Below, in pieces: positions 6,822 to 14,498 of a DNA stretch of 15,691 nt. A program made the position numbers and the translations under genes. The stretch covers positions 1 to 15,691 of the forward strand of contig NZ_JAIWOF010000067.1 in the NCBI RefSeq assembly GCF_020217025.1, read 5' to 3'. This DNA comes from Flavobacterium sp. (GTDB lineage Bacteria > Bacteroidota > Bacteroidia > Flavobacteriales > Flavobacteriaceae). Each line of letters begins with the position of its first letter. Position 1 is the stretch's first letter. The notes beneath the pieces were generated by a model. It did not search any database, had not been told where the DNA came from, and saw nothing but the letters and a program-made list of their open reading frames with translations.

Positions 6822-7511
6822 ATGAAGAAAAAAGACATTAAGATCTTATTGGTTGATGATGAGCAAGATATCTTAGAAATTGTAGGATACAATCTTTCTC
6901 AAGAAGGCTATCAAATCGTTACAGCTTCAAACGGAAAAGAAGCTATCGCAAAAGCAAAAAAAGAACATCCGCAATTAATTATTATGGATGTAATGATGCC
7001 CGAAATGGACGGAATGGAAGCTTGTGAAAATATTAGAAAAATTCCAGAACTTCAAGATACGATTATTACTTTTTTAACTGCTCGTTCCGAAGATTATTCG
7101 CAAGTAGCAGGTTTTGATGCAGGAGCTGATGATTACATTGCAAAACCCATCAAGCCAAAAGTTTTGGTAAGTAAAGTACAAGCATTACTAAGAAGATTAA
7201 AAGGAGTAGAAGGTGTTTCTTCAACGACAACTTTAACGGTAGGAAATATCGAAATCAACAGAGAAGAATACAAAATCATTAAAGATGGCGATGAAATCAT
7301 CTTGCCTCGTAAAGAATTTGAATTGTTCTATTTGTTAGCTACAAAACCAGGAAAAGTTTTTACTCGTGAAGAAATTTTAGACAAAGTTTGGGGTAACGAA
7401 GTAGTAGTGGGCGGAAGAACCATCGATGTTCACATCAGAAAATTAAGAGAAAAAATTGGAGATAGCTTCTTTAAAACCATTAAAGGAGTGGGATATAAAA
7501 TCGAATTTTAA
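6822..7511 (+). CDS. phoB: OmpR/PhoB-family response regulator
   Basis: A 229-residue cytoplasmic transcription factor. The receiver domain (about 5-120) shows the acidic pair Asp12/Asp13, the phosphoacceptor Asp56 in MDVMMPEMDG, the switch Thr86 and Lys108 in AKP. A winged-helix DNA-binding domain (about 132-229) contains RKEFELFYLL, FTREEILDKVWG, RTIDVHIRKLREKIG and the terminal GVGYKIEF. It overlaps the kinase gene by one base (TAATG), so the pair is translationally coupled. The gene symbol rests on family features plus the adjacent 11-bp repeat array, and closely related OmpR-family regulators cannot be excluded. Half-sites just upstream suggest autoregulation. Confidence 0.8.
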   Translation: MKKKDIKILLVDDEQDILEIVGYNLSQEGYQIVTASNGKEAIAKAKKEHPQLIIMDVMMPEMDGMEACENIRKIPELQDTIITFLTARSEDYSQVAGFDAGADDYIAKPIKPKVLVSKVQALLRRLKGVEGVSSTTTLTVGNIEINREEYKIIKDGDEIILPRKEFELFYLLATKPGKVFTREEILDKVWGNEVVVGGRTIDVHIRKLREKIGDSFFKTIKGVGYKIEF

Positions 7512-8554
7512 TGCAATTAAAATTTAAAAAATCTTATAAGTTCGCTTTAAAGTCATCGTTATATGTAACTTTGTTCTTTTTAGCGACTATTTTTTTATAT
7601 CATTATTTTGTTCAGTCATTAAATTTACTGGTTGTTTTAGGTTTTTCGTTAATTTTTTATGCGGCGACATTCTTTTTAATTCAATTTAGAGTGGAGCATT
7701 TTATCTATAAAAGAGTAAAGAAAATTTACGACGACGTTTCGCTTTTAGAAACTACTTCTTATGTAAATCAACCGGTAACAACCGATATGGCAACGTTGAC
7801 GAAAGAAGTTAAAAAATTCGCCCGAGATAAAAAATTAGAAATCGAAACCTTAAAAATTAGAGAAGAATACCGAAAAGAATTTTTAGGAAACGTTTCGCAC
7901 GAATTAAAAACACCACTTTTTACGATTCAAGGTTATTTATTGACGCTTCTTGATGGTGCGATGGAAGACAAAAATATCCGAACAAAATATTTAGAGCGTG
8001 CCGAAAAAGGTGTAGAACGCTTGATTTACATCGTGAAAGATTTGGATATGATTACCAAATTAGAAGTAGGCGAAATCAATTTAGATGTAACTCGTTTTAA
8101 TATTGTTGAGGTGATTCAAAACGTGTTTGATTTGTTCGAAATGAAAGCAGCAAACAAAAACATTACCTTGACTTTCGATATGAAATACACCAAACCTATT
8201 TGGGTAATGGCAGACCAAGAGAAAATCCAACAAGTAGTGACAAATTTGGTCGTAAATTCCATCAAATATGGTAAAAAAGGAGGAACAACTGAAGTTGGAA
8301 TCGAAGATTTAACCAAAAATAAAGTCATTGTAAGAATTACCGATAACGGTGAAGGTATCGAAAAACAAAATATTCCACGTTTATTTGAACGTTTTTACCG
8401 AGTAGATAAAAGTGGTGCAAGAAGTGAAGGCGGTTCTGGTTTAGGATTAGCCATTGTGAAGCACATCATTGAAGGACACGATGAAAAAATCTATGTAGAA
8501 AGTCAAATTGGTGTTGGTTCAGAATTTTCATTTACTTTGGAAAAGACGAAATAA
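7511..8554 (+). CDS. phoR: PhoR-like membrane sensor histidine kinase
   Basis: A 347-residue kinase partner of the regulator. Two membrane helices at about 13-33 and 37-57 are joined by only a few residues, so there is no periplasmic sensor domain, and no PAS domain is evident. A linker leads to the dimerisation domain with His130 in VSHELKTPL. The ATP-binding domain has the N box around NLVVNSIKYG (245-254), DNGEGI (278-283), the F box LFERFYR and GGSGLGL (307-313). Lack of an external sensor suggests input through the membrane or a cytoplasmic partner, as for PhoR with Pst/PhoU, neither of which is in this window. Its last 27 bases overlap the convergent glycosyltransferase gene. Confidence 0.8.
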   Translation: MQLKFKKSYKFALKSSLYVTLFFLATIFLYHYFVQSLNLLVVLGFSLIFYAATFFLIQFRVEHFIYKRVKKIYDDVSLLETTSYVNQPVTTDMATLTKEVKKFARDKKLEIETLKIREEYRKEFLGNVSHELKTPLFTIQGYLLTLLDGAMEDKNIRTKYLERAEKGVERLIYIVKDLDMITKLEVGEINLDVTRFNIVEVIQNVFDLFEMKAANKNITLTFDMKYTKPIWVMADQEKIQQVVTNLVVNSIKYGKKGGTTEVGIEDLTKNKVIVRITDNGEGIEKQNIPRLFERFYRVDKSGARSEGGSGLGLAIVKHIIEGHDEKIYVESQIGVGSEFSFTLEKTK

Positions 8555-9583
8555 TTCGTTCCAATTCGGGTCAACCGAAAAATCTCTAAATCCTTTATAA
8601 AAGTGAATTTTCTCTAACTTTGAAGCTTTGAATTTCTCTTGCTTGCAACTTGGAGCCACAATTTCCGATTTAAACTTTTTAGCCAAATATTCTTGTTCGT
8701 ATTGCCCTGGTGTTGGAATGAAAAACGCTTTTTTCTCCAATTTCGCCAAATCCATAACCGTGGTATAACCCGAACGGCAAACCACAAATTCACTTTCGTT
8801 AAAAGCAGTACTTAACTCCTCTGAGTTCATAAAATTGTAATAGGTAATCGAATTTACTTTCTCGATTTGCTGTTGCGATTCCACAATTCCTTTTACGAAT
8901 AGAATTTCCTTCGAACTATTTTCTAATTCTTTGGTAAGTTTCTTTTCTAATAAAGTACGTTGCGGTTCTGGTCCTGATAATAAAACCATAATATCGTACT
9001 TAATGGGAAGTGATTTTTTTTCAATTCGACTTAAAGGTCCAATGTAAGTTATGGTGTTCATCATCTTTTCGGGATGACCTAATTTTCCTGATAAATTTTC
9101 CGCACCAGCTACATCAGGAACCCAACAAGCATCAAATTTTGAAATGTAACGCGAATGCAATTTGGTAGTCAACCAAGAAGTTTTTCCAGAAAGTACATTC
9201 AATTGATGAGTAATGAAAACCGAAGGCACTTTTGAAGAATAAACGCCCAATCGATTATCGCTAATAATTCCATCAATTTCATAGTTTTCGATAATCTTAT
9301 TGATTTTTGATTTCTCTTTTTTGATGGCCAACATCATTTTTGGCATTTGAAGCGCTAATTTCCACTTAAAGTTTTTGCCTTTTTCTGCATATTGAATGTT
9401 ATAAGCAGGTAAATCGATACTCAAAAGATTTGGAAATTCTTTTTTTAATAAAGCTAAAGCTACTCCATCAGAAGCAATAATGGGTTCAAAGCCATTTTCT
9501 TCCAATGCTTTTATGATAGGAATACATCTTGTGGCATGTCCTAAGCCCCAGTTTAATGGTGCTATGAGTATTTTTTTCTTCAT
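8528..9583 (-). CDS. MurG-like glycosyltransferase
   Basis: A 351-residue GT-B fold protein related to the MurG/glycolipid synthase group, which transfers sugars from nucleotide donors to lipid acceptors at the inner membrane face. The N-terminal acceptor half has WGLGHATR (12-19). The C-terminal half has SGPEPQRT (203-210), CRSGYTT (269-275) and TPGQYEQE (291-298), in the places where this fold binds the nucleotide sugar. There is no signal peptide or membrane helix. It overlaps the upstream metallophosphoesterase gene by one base (TAATG), so both are translated together. True murG normally lies in the cell-wall cluster, so this is probably a paralogue acting on another lipid. Donor and acceptor are unknown. 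Confidence 0.75.
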   Translation of the reverse strand: MKKKILIAPLNWGLGHATRCIPIIKALEENGFEPIIASDGVALALLKKEFPNLLSIDLPAYNIQYAEKGKNFKWKLALQMPKMMLAIKKEKSKINKIIENYEIDGIISDNRLGVYSSKVPSVFITHQLNVLSGKTSWLTTKLHSRYISKFDACWVPDVAGAENLSGKLGHPEKMMNTITYIGPLSRIEKKSLPIKYDIMVLLSGPEPQRTLLEKKLTKELENSSKEILFVKGIVESQQQIEKVNSITYYNFMNSEELSTAFNESEFVVCRSGYTTVMDLAKLEKKAFFIPTPGQYEQEYLAKKFKSEIVAPSCKQEKFKASKLEKIHFYKGFRDFSVDPNWNELFRLFQSK

Positions 9584-10422
9584 TATTTTTTCAAAACCGC
9601 AATAAATTGTTCGGCTAATTTATTTTCATCTTCAAAATTATATTCATTTTCCTCCGAACTAAAATTTCTATCGTGTTGGTATAATTTCCACTTTTTGTTG
9701 TTGTATTCTAAAGCGGTTAAATTTTCTATCCAATCGCCCGAATTCAAATAGAAAACTTCTCCTTTTTCATTTTCCATGAACTCAATTTTAGGCTCGTGGA
9801 TATGTCCGCAAATTACGTAATCGTAGCCGTTTTCTATTGCCAATTCCACACAAACATTTTCAAAGTTAGTGATAAATTTTACAGCAGATTTTACATTGTT
9901 TTTAATTTTCTTCGAAAGCGAATACGGTTCTTTGTTAAATCGGGCTAAAATCCAATTGATAAAACGGTTAATTAAAATGAGGATATCGTAACCCCAACCG
10001 CCTAATTTAGCCAACCATTTGGCTTGTGTAATCGAAGCATCAAAAACGTCTCCATGAAAAATCCAAGCTCTTTTATGATCTAATTCTAACACGAGTTTAT
10101 CAATTAAACTGATATTTCCCATGTGTAAATCGGTAAACTTTCTTAGAAATTCATCATGATTTCCGGTAATGTAGTACACTTTTGTTCCTTTAGTACTCAT
10201 CGAAATAATTTTCTTGATTACCTCTAAGTGTTTTGATGGGAAATAAGATTTTCTAAATTGCCAAATATCGATAATATCGCCATTCAGCACTAAAATTTTA
10301 GGTTTTATCGAAGATAAATAATCCAATAATTCTTTCGCATGACAACCATATGTTCCAAGATGAACATCGGAAATAACAGCAACTTCAACTTTACGTTTCT
10401 TCAAAATAAAAGTTTTATGCAA
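9583..10422 (-). CDS. Calcineurin-like metallophosphoesterase, UDP-2,3-diacylglucosamine diphosphatase-like
   Basis: A 279-residue cytoplasmic phosphoesterase with the full metal-binding set: SDVHLG (Asp19, His21), LNGDIID (Asp49), GNHDE (87-91), FHGD (His123) and GHIHEPK (206-212). The spacing resembles the LpxH/UDP-2,3-diacylglucosamine pyrophosphatase group, which cleaves a lipid A precursor. A hydrophobic helix-rich insertion (about 140-160) could contact membrane lipid. It is coupled to the glycosyltransferase downstream, suggesting a joint role in a lipid or envelope glycolipid. The start is uncertain: the frame opens with TTG at 10422, and a second TTG at 10404 gives LKKRKVEVAVISDVHLG, perhaps closer to the usual N-terminus. 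Which lipid it acts on is unknown. Confidence 0.75.
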   Translation of the reverse strand: MHKTFILKKRKVEVAVISDVHLGTYGCHAKELLDYLSSIKPKILVLNGDIIDIWQFRKSYFPSKHLEVIKKIISMSTKGTKVYYITGNHDEFLRKFTDLHMGNISLIDKLVLELDHKRAWIFHGDVFDASITQAKWLAKLGGWGYDILILINRFINWILARFNKEPYSLSKKIKNNVKSAVKFITNFENVCVELAIENGYDYVICGHIHEPKIEFMENEKGEVFYLNSGDWIENLTALEYNNKKWKLYQHDRNFSSEENEYNFEDENKLAEQFIAVLKK

Positions 10423-10474
10423 AAAACGAAAACGTATCTAATGTTAAGGTTATTGAAACATTATTAAAAGTTTA

Positions 10475-10504
10475 TTTGTGGTGCTAATTATTTGCTTAAT
10501 TTTG
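10475..10504 (+). promoter_or_regulatory. Promoter of trmB
   Basis: TTTG (10475-10478) and TAATTTTG (10497-10504) match both flavobacterial promoter elements with an 18-bp spacer, predicting transcription start near 10510. That is downstream of the TTG at 10492 that could otherwise open the frame, so it decides the start codon as the GTG at 10522. Confidence 0.7.
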
Positions 10505-10521
10505 CCCAAAATAAATTAGAA

Positions 10522-11196
10522 GTGGGAAGTAAAAATAAATTAAAAAGATTCAGCGAGAACGAAACGTTTACTAATGTTTTTCAACCAACAAGAGAAGAAG
10601 TGGTGGGAGACCAATTTCCGTTAAAAGGAAAATGGAATAGCGATTTCTTTAAAAATGATAATCCAATTGTATTAGAATTAGGTTGTGGAAAAGGCGAATA
10701 CTCTGTTGGTTTAGCCGAAAGATTTCCTGAAAAAAACTTCATTGGAATTGATATCAAAGGAGCAAGATTTTGGCGTGGTGCTAAAACTGCTGTTGAAACA
10801 GGTATGAATAACGTAGCTTTTGTAAGAACACAAATCGAGTTAATCAATCATATTTTTGCTGAAAACGAAGTGTCTGAAATTTGGATAACTTTCCCAGATC
10901 CACAAATCAAATATAAAAGAACGAAGCACAGAATGACGAATGCTGAGTTTTTAGACCGCTATAAAAAGATCCTAAAACCAAGCGGATTGATGCATTTAAA
11001 AACCGATTCAGAATTTATGCACGGTTATACATTAGGGTTGTTACATGGTTTAGGTCATGAGGTGATTTATTCGAACCACAATATTTATAAAAACGAAGGA
11101 GCGCCAGCAGAAGTAACTGGAATTCAAACGTTTTACGAAAGTCAATATTTGGAAGTAAACAAACCTATTACCTATATTAAGTTCCGTATTAAGTAA
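10522..11196 (+). CDS. trmB: tRNA (guanine-N7-)-methyltransferase
   Basis: A 224-residue SAM-dependent enzyme that makes m7G46 in the variable loop of tRNAs. Visible features are the SAM-binding LELGCGKGEY (51-60), GIDIKGAR (75-82) and the family signature TFPDPQIKYKRTKHRM (from 123). The C-terminal half has FYESQYLEVNKPITYIKF. The start is taken as GTG at 10522, which yields MGSKNKLKRF, a plausible basic N-terminus. A longer frame back to TTG 10492 would begin upstream of the predicted transcription start. It is transcribed alone, divergent from the metallophosphoesterase. Confidence 0.9.
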   Translation: MGSKNKLKRFSENETFTNVFQPTREEVVGDQFPLKGKWNSDFFKNDNPIVLELGCGKGEYSVGLAERFPEKNFIGIDIKGARFWRGAKTAVETGMNNVAFVRTQIELINHIFAENEVSEIWITFPDPQIKYKRTKHRMTNAEFLDRYKKILKPSGLMHLKTDSEFMHGYTLGLLHGLGHEVIYSNHNIYKNEGAPAEVTGIQTFYESQYLEVNKPITYIKFRIK

Positions 11197-11227
11197 TCTT
11201 TGTTACTTTCATTTCAATATTCTTCCT

Positions 11228-11235
11228 TACTTTTG
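11228..11235 (+). promoter_or_regulatory. -7 element of the lysE-like operon
   Basis: TACTTTTG matches TAnnTTTG, with transcription expected about 10 bases before the ATG at 11250. No good -33 element is present. It indicates that the exporter and the alkyltransferase-like gene form a unit separate from trmB. Confidence 0.45.
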
Positions 11236-11249
11236 ATAAAAATCAAGTT

Positions 11250-11876
11250 ATGATATTTCTTTTAGCTATTTTTTTAGGTTTGATAATTTCCATAGGCGGT
11301 ATCATTATTCCAGGTATGTTGAATATGACAATTGCTAAAATCAGTATCAAAGAAAGTCAAAAACAAGCCTTGAATTTTGCTTTCGGGGCTGTAGTAGTAG
11401 TTTTTATCCAAAGCTTTTTAGGAACTTATTTTGCTAAATTTTTGGATGCCAATCCTGTTTTCAGCGAAGGATTAAAAAAAATTGGTACTTTTATTTTTAT
11501 AGCATTAACCATTGCTTTTACCATAATGGGATTTAATGCAAAAAAGAAAAAAGATATCGAAGTAACTATTGATAAAAAAAGAAATCGTTTTTTTTATGGA
11601 ATGGCAATGTCTGCTTTTAATATGTTTGCCATTCCTTGGTATGCGTTAACTAGTTTAATGATGGCTTCAAAAGAATTGTTTCAATACGATATTATTTCTA
11701 TTCTTTTGTTTTCGCTATCAGCTGCATCAGGTACTTATTTTGTGTTTTATTTGTACGCTCGATTTTTTAAGAAAATTGAACATAAACTTACTTTTATAGT
11801 TCAGAATATTAATTTTTTAATAGCAATATTAACGGGAATAGTTGCTATTTCTTCGCTTTATAAAATATTTTTTTAA
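11250..11876 (+). CDS. LysE-family transporter
   Basis: A 208-residue inner-membrane protein with about six hydrophobic helices: roughly 1-23, 38-60, 72-93, 113-138, 146-170 and 185-206. The N-terminal IISIGGIIIPGMLNMTIAKIS resembles the proline/glycine-containing first repeat of LysE-type amino-acid exporters. A basic loop (KKKKDIEVTIDKKRNR, about 97-112) separates the two halves. Family members export amino acids or related small solutes, and the substrate here cannot be read. The next gene starts three bases after its stop codon, so they are probably co-transcribed, although a transporter and a DNA-repair sensor have no obvious shared task. Confidence 0.7.
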   Translation: MIFLLAIFLGLIISIGGIIIPGMLNMTIAKISIKESQKQALNFAFGAVVVVFIQSFLGTYFAKFLDANPVFSEGLKKIGTFIFIALTIAFTIMGFNAKKKKDIEVTIDKKRNRFFYGMAMSAFNMFAIPWYALTSLMMASKELFQYDIISILLFSLSAASGTYFVFYLYARFFKKIEHKLTFIVQNINFLIAILTGIVAISSLYKIFF

Positions 11877-11879
11877 TAT

Positions 11880-12221
11880 TTGAAAAAGGCAACATCCAAT
11901 AACGACAACTTTTTTGAACGTGTTTACGAAATCGTTCGTCAAATTCCAGAAGGGAAAGTAACTTCTTATGGAGCTATAGCAAAAGCACTCGGAGCAGCTC
12001 GTTCAGTACGAATGGTGGGTTGGGCTATGAATGCTTCTCATAACTTAGAAGATGTTCCGGCACATCGTGTTGTAAATAGAATTGGAATGCTTTCTGGTAA
12101 GCATCATTTTGAAGGAACAAATCTAATGCAACAACTTTTAGAAAACGAAGGAGTGAAAGTTGTAGACAATCAAATTATTGATTTTGACACTCATTTTTGG
12201 AACCCAATCCAAGACAAATAA
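11880..12221 (+). CDS. Alkyltransferase-like (ATL) DNA-repair protein, MGMT fold without active cysteine
   Basis: A 113-residue protein with the DNA-binding domain of O6-alkylguanine-DNA alkyltransferases: IPEGKVTSYGAIAKALG (22-38), SVRMVGWAM (42-50) and the active-site region VPAHRVVNRIG (59-69). Alkyltransferases have PCHR here; this protein has PAHR (60-63), so it cannot take up the alkyl group. ATL proteins with this change bind alkylated guanine and are known to hand the lesion to nucleotide excision repair. Tyr30 and the helix-turn-helix region are retained. The start is TTG at 11880, three bases after the exporter stop codon, and it gives a normal family length. The methyl acceptor loss is seen directly; the repair role comes from the family. 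Confidence 0.85.
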   Translation: MKKATSNNDNFFERVYEIVRQIPEGKVTSYGAIAKALGAARSVRMVGWAMNASHNLEDVPAHRVVNRIGMLSGKHHFEGTNLMQQLLENEGVKVVDNQIIDFDTHFWNPIQDK

Positions 12222-12245
12222 ATTAGTGTAATAATTCTTCCTAAA

Positions 12246-12267
12246 TTTAATCGCAATTTGCGTTAAA
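12246..12267. repeat. Inverted repeat between the ATL gene and yceI
   Basis: The arms TTTAA-CGCA (one extra T between the two parts) and TGCG-TTAAA enclose ATT. It lies 25 bases after the alkyltransferase-like stop codon. No T-run follows on either strand, so it may be a weak terminator, an RNA 3'-end stabiliser or a protein-binding site. Confidence 0.4.
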
Positions 12268-12304
12268 CCTTTCTTAAAATAATACTAACTTTCTGTAACA
12301 AACG

Positions 12305-12316
12305 TGACAAATGTCA
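12305..12316. promoter_or_regulatory. Palindromic site TGACAAATGTCA upstream of yceI
   Basis: A perfect inverted repeat (TGACA, two bases, TGTCA) is centred about 70 bp upstream of the predicted transcription start of the YceI-porin unit. That is where a class I activator of the Crp/Fnr type often binds. The factor is unknown and the match is short. Confidence 0.35.
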
Positions 12317-12343
12317 TGTAATGCGTTTTTTTTTAGTTGGAAA

Positions 12344-12375
12344 TTTGTACTATAAAATTAGAACAAATAGTATTC
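12344..12375 (+). promoter_or_regulatory. Possible promoter of the yceI-porin unit
   Basis: TTTG (12344-12347) is followed after 20 bp by TAGTATTC (12368-12375), a poor match to TAnnTTTG. The ATG follows at 12393. The weak -7 element would fit a promoter that needs an activator. Confidence 0.35.
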
Positions 12376-12392
12376 AATAAAATTTAGGTATT

Positions 12393-12980
12393 ATGAGCAA
12401 GTTTAAATCACAGTTTGGAACATTACTAACATTCTTAATGATGTTATGCAATTTTAACACTTTAGTCGCACAAGATGCTAAGGTAGTTTTAGCAGAAAGT
12501 AAATTAAAAGTTCTTGGAACTTCAAATCTTCACGATTGGGAAATTGACGCTAAAGCGATGAGTGGAAAATCAACAATGACAATTGATGCAGGAAATTTAA
12601 AAGCTATAAAAAGTTTAGATTTTGCAGTTGAAGTTGAGCAGTTAAAAAGTGGTAAAAGCGGAATGGATAACAATACATTCAAAGCTTTAAATAGTAAAAC
12701 ATATAAAACCATTAACTATAAGTTAGTAAGTGTAACAAAAATCACAGAGCTTTCAGATGGTAATTTTACTGTAGAAACACAAGGCGATTTAACAATTTCT
12801 GGAGTTACTAAAAGAATTAATCAAGCTTTTACGGTTAAAATCATTGGAAAAAAAGCCGTTTTTTCTGGAAAAACAAAAATTGACATGACCGCCTTCGGAG
12901 TTAAACCACCAACAGCTTTAATGGGAACAATTAAAACAGGTAAAGATGTTACAATAGATTTTAAAGTAACATATAATTAA
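12393..12980 (+). CDS. YceI-family periplasmic protein (first copy)
   Basis: A 195-residue exported protein. The signal peptide covers about 1-26 (GTLLTFLMMLCNF, cleavage after LVA). The YceI lipocalin-like domain follows, with LKVLGTSNLHDWEIDA (about 34-49) near the start, a central GDLTISGVTKRI and the C-terminal FGVKPPTALMGTIKTG. YceI proteins form an extended beta-barrel, and characterised members bind long isoprenoid lipids; ligand use varies and is unknown here. The porin-like gene begins 47 bases downstream on the same strand, with no terminator between, so the two are probably co-transcribed. Confidence 0.8.
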   Translation: MSKFKSQFGTLLTFLMMLCNFNTLVAQDAKVVLAESKLKVLGTSNLHDWEIDAKAMSGKSTMTIDAGNLKAIKSLDFAVEVEQLKSGKSGMDNNTFKALNSKTYKTINYKLVSVTKITELSDGNFTVETQGDLTISGVTKRINQAFTVKIIGKKAVFSGKTKIDMTAFGVKPPTALMGTIKTGKDVTIDFKVTYN

Positions 12981-13027
12981 ATTAAATAAGAACTTATAAC
13001 TAAAACAAACAATAAAATTTTCAAGTC

Positions 13028-14437
13028 ATGAGAACATTTATAAAATTATCAGTAATAATAGCCGCTTTAAGTTTTACAAGCGCTATTAAGGCTCAAACGC
13101 CTACTTTTGGACAAATGCAAAATATGATTCCAAGAGATCAGAGAGCAATTAATCAATTTGATGTTAAAAAAGATACAGTTGCATATAAAGGATTAAGTAT
13201 TGATTTAGGTGGAGCATTTGCTTTACAATTTCAAGCAATGAATTCATTTAATGATCAACAATCAGGTTCTTATACCGCTTCAAATGGAGCAACTATCACA
13301 AATTATAAATTGAATAATTTGGAAAATCAATTCAACTTACCAACAGCAAATATGACCATTGGAGCACAATTGTATGATGGGGTTAGAGTTAATTTAGATT
13401 TATATTTAGCGGCAAGACACCACAATGAAACTTGGGTGAAAGGAGGATATTTGCAAATTGATAAATTAGATTTCATTAAAAAAGATTTCTTAGCAAATTT
13501 CATGAAATATGCGACTATTAAAATTGGTCAAATGGAAAACAACTATGGTGATGCTCACTTTAGAAGATCAGATAATGGTAGTGCTTTAGTAAATCCTTTC
13601 ATAGAAAGTAATATTATGGATTCATTTACAACTGAAATGGGTGCTGAAATTTACTATAATCGTAGTGGTTTTGTGTCTATGTTTGGTATGACAAACGGTA
13701 AATTAAATCAAAATGTTACTGAGTTTGTTCCAGGAGCTGTTACTCCATCTACTCCAGATCAGAACACTACTATTAGCCCTACAATTTTAGCTAAATTAGG
13801 TTACGATAAACAACTTAATAAAGACTTAAGAGTTAGATTAACAGGGTCTTTATCTCACAATGCCAATATGAGTGGTAATCCTTGGAGTTCTGAAAGAGCA
13901 GGTAGCCGTTACTACTATGTAATGTCTCATGCAGCTTATACTTACAATACAACTGCTGTTGATAATAATGCAACAAAAGATTTAGCTGCAAACCCTACAA
14001 CTGGTAGATTTAATCCTAACTTTGGTAACTGGTTCACAACTGTAATGTTTAACCCTTTTGTAAAATTCAAAGGATTAGAGTTTTTCGGAACAATTGAGTT
14101 CGCTCAAGGTGGTGATAAAAAAGGAGTTGATGCTACACGTAAAGTAAATCAATTTGCAGGAGACGTAGTTTATAGATTTGGAACCAATGAAAAATTCTAC
14201 GTAGGTGCAAGAGTAAATACAGTTTCTGGTAAATTAGCAAATGCAGATACACGCAAAGTAGATGTAAATAGATTTGAAACAAGTGCAGGTTGGTTTATGA
14301 CTAAAAATATTTTAGCTAAATTAGCTTATACAACTCAAAATTATCAAGGATATTCTCAATATAGTGGTAATAGTTTAAATGACTTTTACGGAGGAAAATT
14401 CGACGGATTAATGTTTGAAGCGGTAATTACATTCTAA
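13028..14437 (+). CDS. Outer-membrane porin-like beta-barrel protein
   Basis: A 469-residue outer-membrane protein. The signal peptide is at about 1-22 (LSVIIAALSFTSAIKA). The mature protein has many alternating amphipathic strands, such as LSIDLGGAFALQFQAM, RVNLDLYLAARH, KFYVGARVNTVSG and NILAKLAYTTQNY. It ends in LMFEAVITF, with the terminal phenylalanine that the barrel-assembly machinery recognises. There is no plug domain or TonB box, so transport would be passive. It resembles general or anion-selective porins of Bacteroidota, but I see no motif that fixes a substrate. It lies between two YceI genes; a hairpin after its stop codon probably ends most transcripts. Confidence 0.7.
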   Translation: MRTFIKLSVIIAALSFTSAIKAQTPTFGQMQNMIPRDQRAINQFDVKKDTVAYKGLSIDLGGAFALQFQAMNSFNDQQSGSYTASNGATITNYKLNNLENQFNLPTANMTIGAQLYDGVRVNLDLYLAARHHNETWVKGGYLQIDKLDFIKKDFLANFMKYATIKIGQMENNYGDAHFRRSDNGSALVNPFIESNIMDSFTTEMGAEIYYNRSGFVSMFGMTNGKLNQNVTEFVPGAVTPSTPDQNTTISPTILAKLGYDKQLNKDLRVRLTGSLSHNANMSGNPWSSERAGSRYYYVMSHAAYTYNTTAVDNNATKDLAANPTTGRFNPNFGNWFTTVMFNPFVKFKGLEFFGTIEFAQGGDKKGVDATRKVNQFAGDVVYRFGTNEKFYVGARVNTVSGKLANADTRKVDVNRFETSAGWFMTKNILAKLAYTTQNYQGYSQYSGNSLNDFYGGKFDGLMFEAVITF

Positions 14438-14455
14438 CACAAAATAAGTAAATTT

Positions 14456-14487
14456 AAAAGCGAAAGGCTAAATTGCTTTTCGCTTTT
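14456..14487 (+). terminator. Hairpin between porin and second yceI gene
   Basis: A 13-bp stem with one G-U pair, AAAAGCGAAAGGC (14456-14468) with GCTTTTCGCTTTT (14475-14487), has loop TAAATT. Only four T residues follow, so termination may be partial. It ends 11 bases before the ATG of the next gene, leaving little room for a separate promoter; read-through transcripts would carry it as a leader hairpin. Confidence 0.65.
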
Positions 14488-14498
14488 ACTTTAAGGTT

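Noticed and set aside
8116..8328. 70-codon minus-strand frame inside the histidine kinase gene.
   Set aside because: It lies opposite the conserved ATP-binding domain and is a by-product of that coding sequence.
10581..10847. 88-codon minus-strand frame inside trmB.
   Set aside because: It covers the conserved SAM-binding region of trmB on the other strand; no promoter or family features.
12246..12267. Rho-independent terminator after the alkyltransferase-like gene.
   Set aside because: The hairpin has a short interrupted stem and no following T-run on either strand, so it is listed only as an inverted repeat.
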